Assembly: GCA_934646845.1 (NCBI GenBank)
Contig: CAKUEV010000131.1
Location: 1 to 5,593 of the forward strand
Direction of reading: 5' to 3'
DNA from: an uncultured Slackia sp.
GTDB taxonomy: Bacteria > Actinomycetota > Coriobacteriia > Coriobacteriales > Eggerthellaceae
DNA: 5,593 bases
Part shown: piece by piece, positions 5,139 through 5,593 of the stretch
How positions within the stretch are numbered: position 1 is the first letter of the stretch
Layout: every line of letters starts with the position of its first letter
Program-made: the position numbers and the translations under genes
The notes under the pieces: model-generated
What the model saw: only the letters and a program-made list of their open reading frames with translations
What the model was told of the DNA's origin: nothing
The model's database searches: none

Positions 5139-5593
5139 ATGGCTGAGCATTTGCTGTCCGTCCACGACCTGCATTGCGGCTACGGGCATAAGGAAATCGT
5201 TCATGGCGTTTCGCTTGCGATGGACGAAGGCGAATTCGCCTGCATCATTGGGGCGAACGGCTGCGGAAAAACCACGCTGCTAAAGAACATCCTGTGCCTC
5301 GAGAGGCCCTTCGCAGGCGACATTCGCATGCAAGGCCGCACGGTCGTTTCGATGAACGATCAGGAACGCGCGCGAATTTTCGCCTACCTACCGCAAGCGC
5401 ACACGCCGCCGTTCCCGTTCACGGTGGGCGACGTGGTGCTCATGGGCCGCAGCCCCTATCTCGACCGTTTCTCGCGCATCAACAAGCACGACCGCGAAAT
5501 TGCCTGGGAAGCCATGCGCCTGCTAGGCATCGAAGACTTGGCGCCGCGCACTTACACGAAGCTCTCCGGCGGCCAGCGGCAGTTGATTCTGAT
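5139..5593 (+). CDS. ABC transporter ATP-binding protein of the FecE/BtuD type (N-terminal part, truncated by window edge)
   Basis: The first 151 codons encode the ATPase that powers the adjacent permease from the cytoplasmic side. Visible motifs are an aromatic A-loop Tyr15 in CGYGHKEI, Walker A GANGCGKTT (38-46), the Q-loop glutamine Gln86 in YLPQ, the segment FTVGDVVLMGRSPYLDRFSR (94-113) typical of iron and cobalamin importer ATPases, and the signature LSGGQRQ (142-148). Walker B and the switch histidine lie beyond the window. The ATG at 5139 follows the permease stop by 4 bases. AAGGGG at 5123-5128, inside the permease C-terminal codons, provides a ribosome binding site at a suitable distance, so the pair is likely translated in a coupled way. 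Confidence 0.94.
   Translation, partial: MAEHLLSVHDLHCGYGHKEIVHGVSLAMDEGEFACIIGANGCGKTTLLKNILCLERPFAGDIRMQGRTVVSMNDQERARIFAYLPQAHTPPFPFTVGDVVLMGRSPYLDRFSRINKHDREIAWEAMRLLGIEDLAPRTYTKLSGGQRQLIL

Overview
The window suggests an anaerobic actinobacterium of the class Coriobacteriia, most likely the family Eggerthellaceae (the Eggerthella, Slackia, Adlercreutzia and Gordonibacter group). The basis is gene content and style. There is a large Tat-exported, lipid-anchored FMN/FAD reductase of the type these gut organisms carry in many copies, a divergent gene that looks like a membrane protein, and moderately high GC coding DNA. Genus and species cannot be fixed from the window.

Layout. Positions 1-299 (minus strand) hold the first 99 codons of a membrane protein that runs off the left edge; its position suggests a membrane-embedded LuxR-type regulator, but the HTH part is not in the window. 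Positions 300-441 form a divergent control region with three TCGGTTA half-sites spaced 10 bp apart, a CGGTCATGACCG palindrome over the -35 of a likely promoter, and a short GC-rich hairpin near the predicted transcript start. Positions 442-2328 (plus strand) encode the 628-residue flavoprotein reductase. A strong intrinsic terminator follows at 2387-2418. The rest of the 290-base gap to 2618 contains one further imperfect hairpin and no convincing gene.

Positions 2619-5593 are a metal-chelate or cobalamin-type ABC importer in divergent arrangement. A substrate-binding lipoprotein lies on the minus strand (2619-3773). A FecCD-family permease (3965-5134) and the start of its ATPase (5139 to the right edge) lie on the plus strand. 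The 191-base gap between the two arms carries predicted promoters in both directions, a tandem TTTCGTC repeat between them, and a 12-bp palindrome downstream of the permease promoter.

How the genes work together. The reductase would sit outside the membrane and use FAD plus a covalently bound FMN to pass electrons to an unidentified small organic acceptor. It would be controlled by the neighbouring regulator if that gene is what it seems. The ABC system would capture a chelated metal or corrinoid outside the cell and import it with ATP. The two units are separated by a terminator and appear to be independent. No mobile element, RNA gene or CRISPR array was seen. Nothing here is clearly a new system; the points most worth following up are the altered active-site motifs of the reductase and the two organised divergent control regions.
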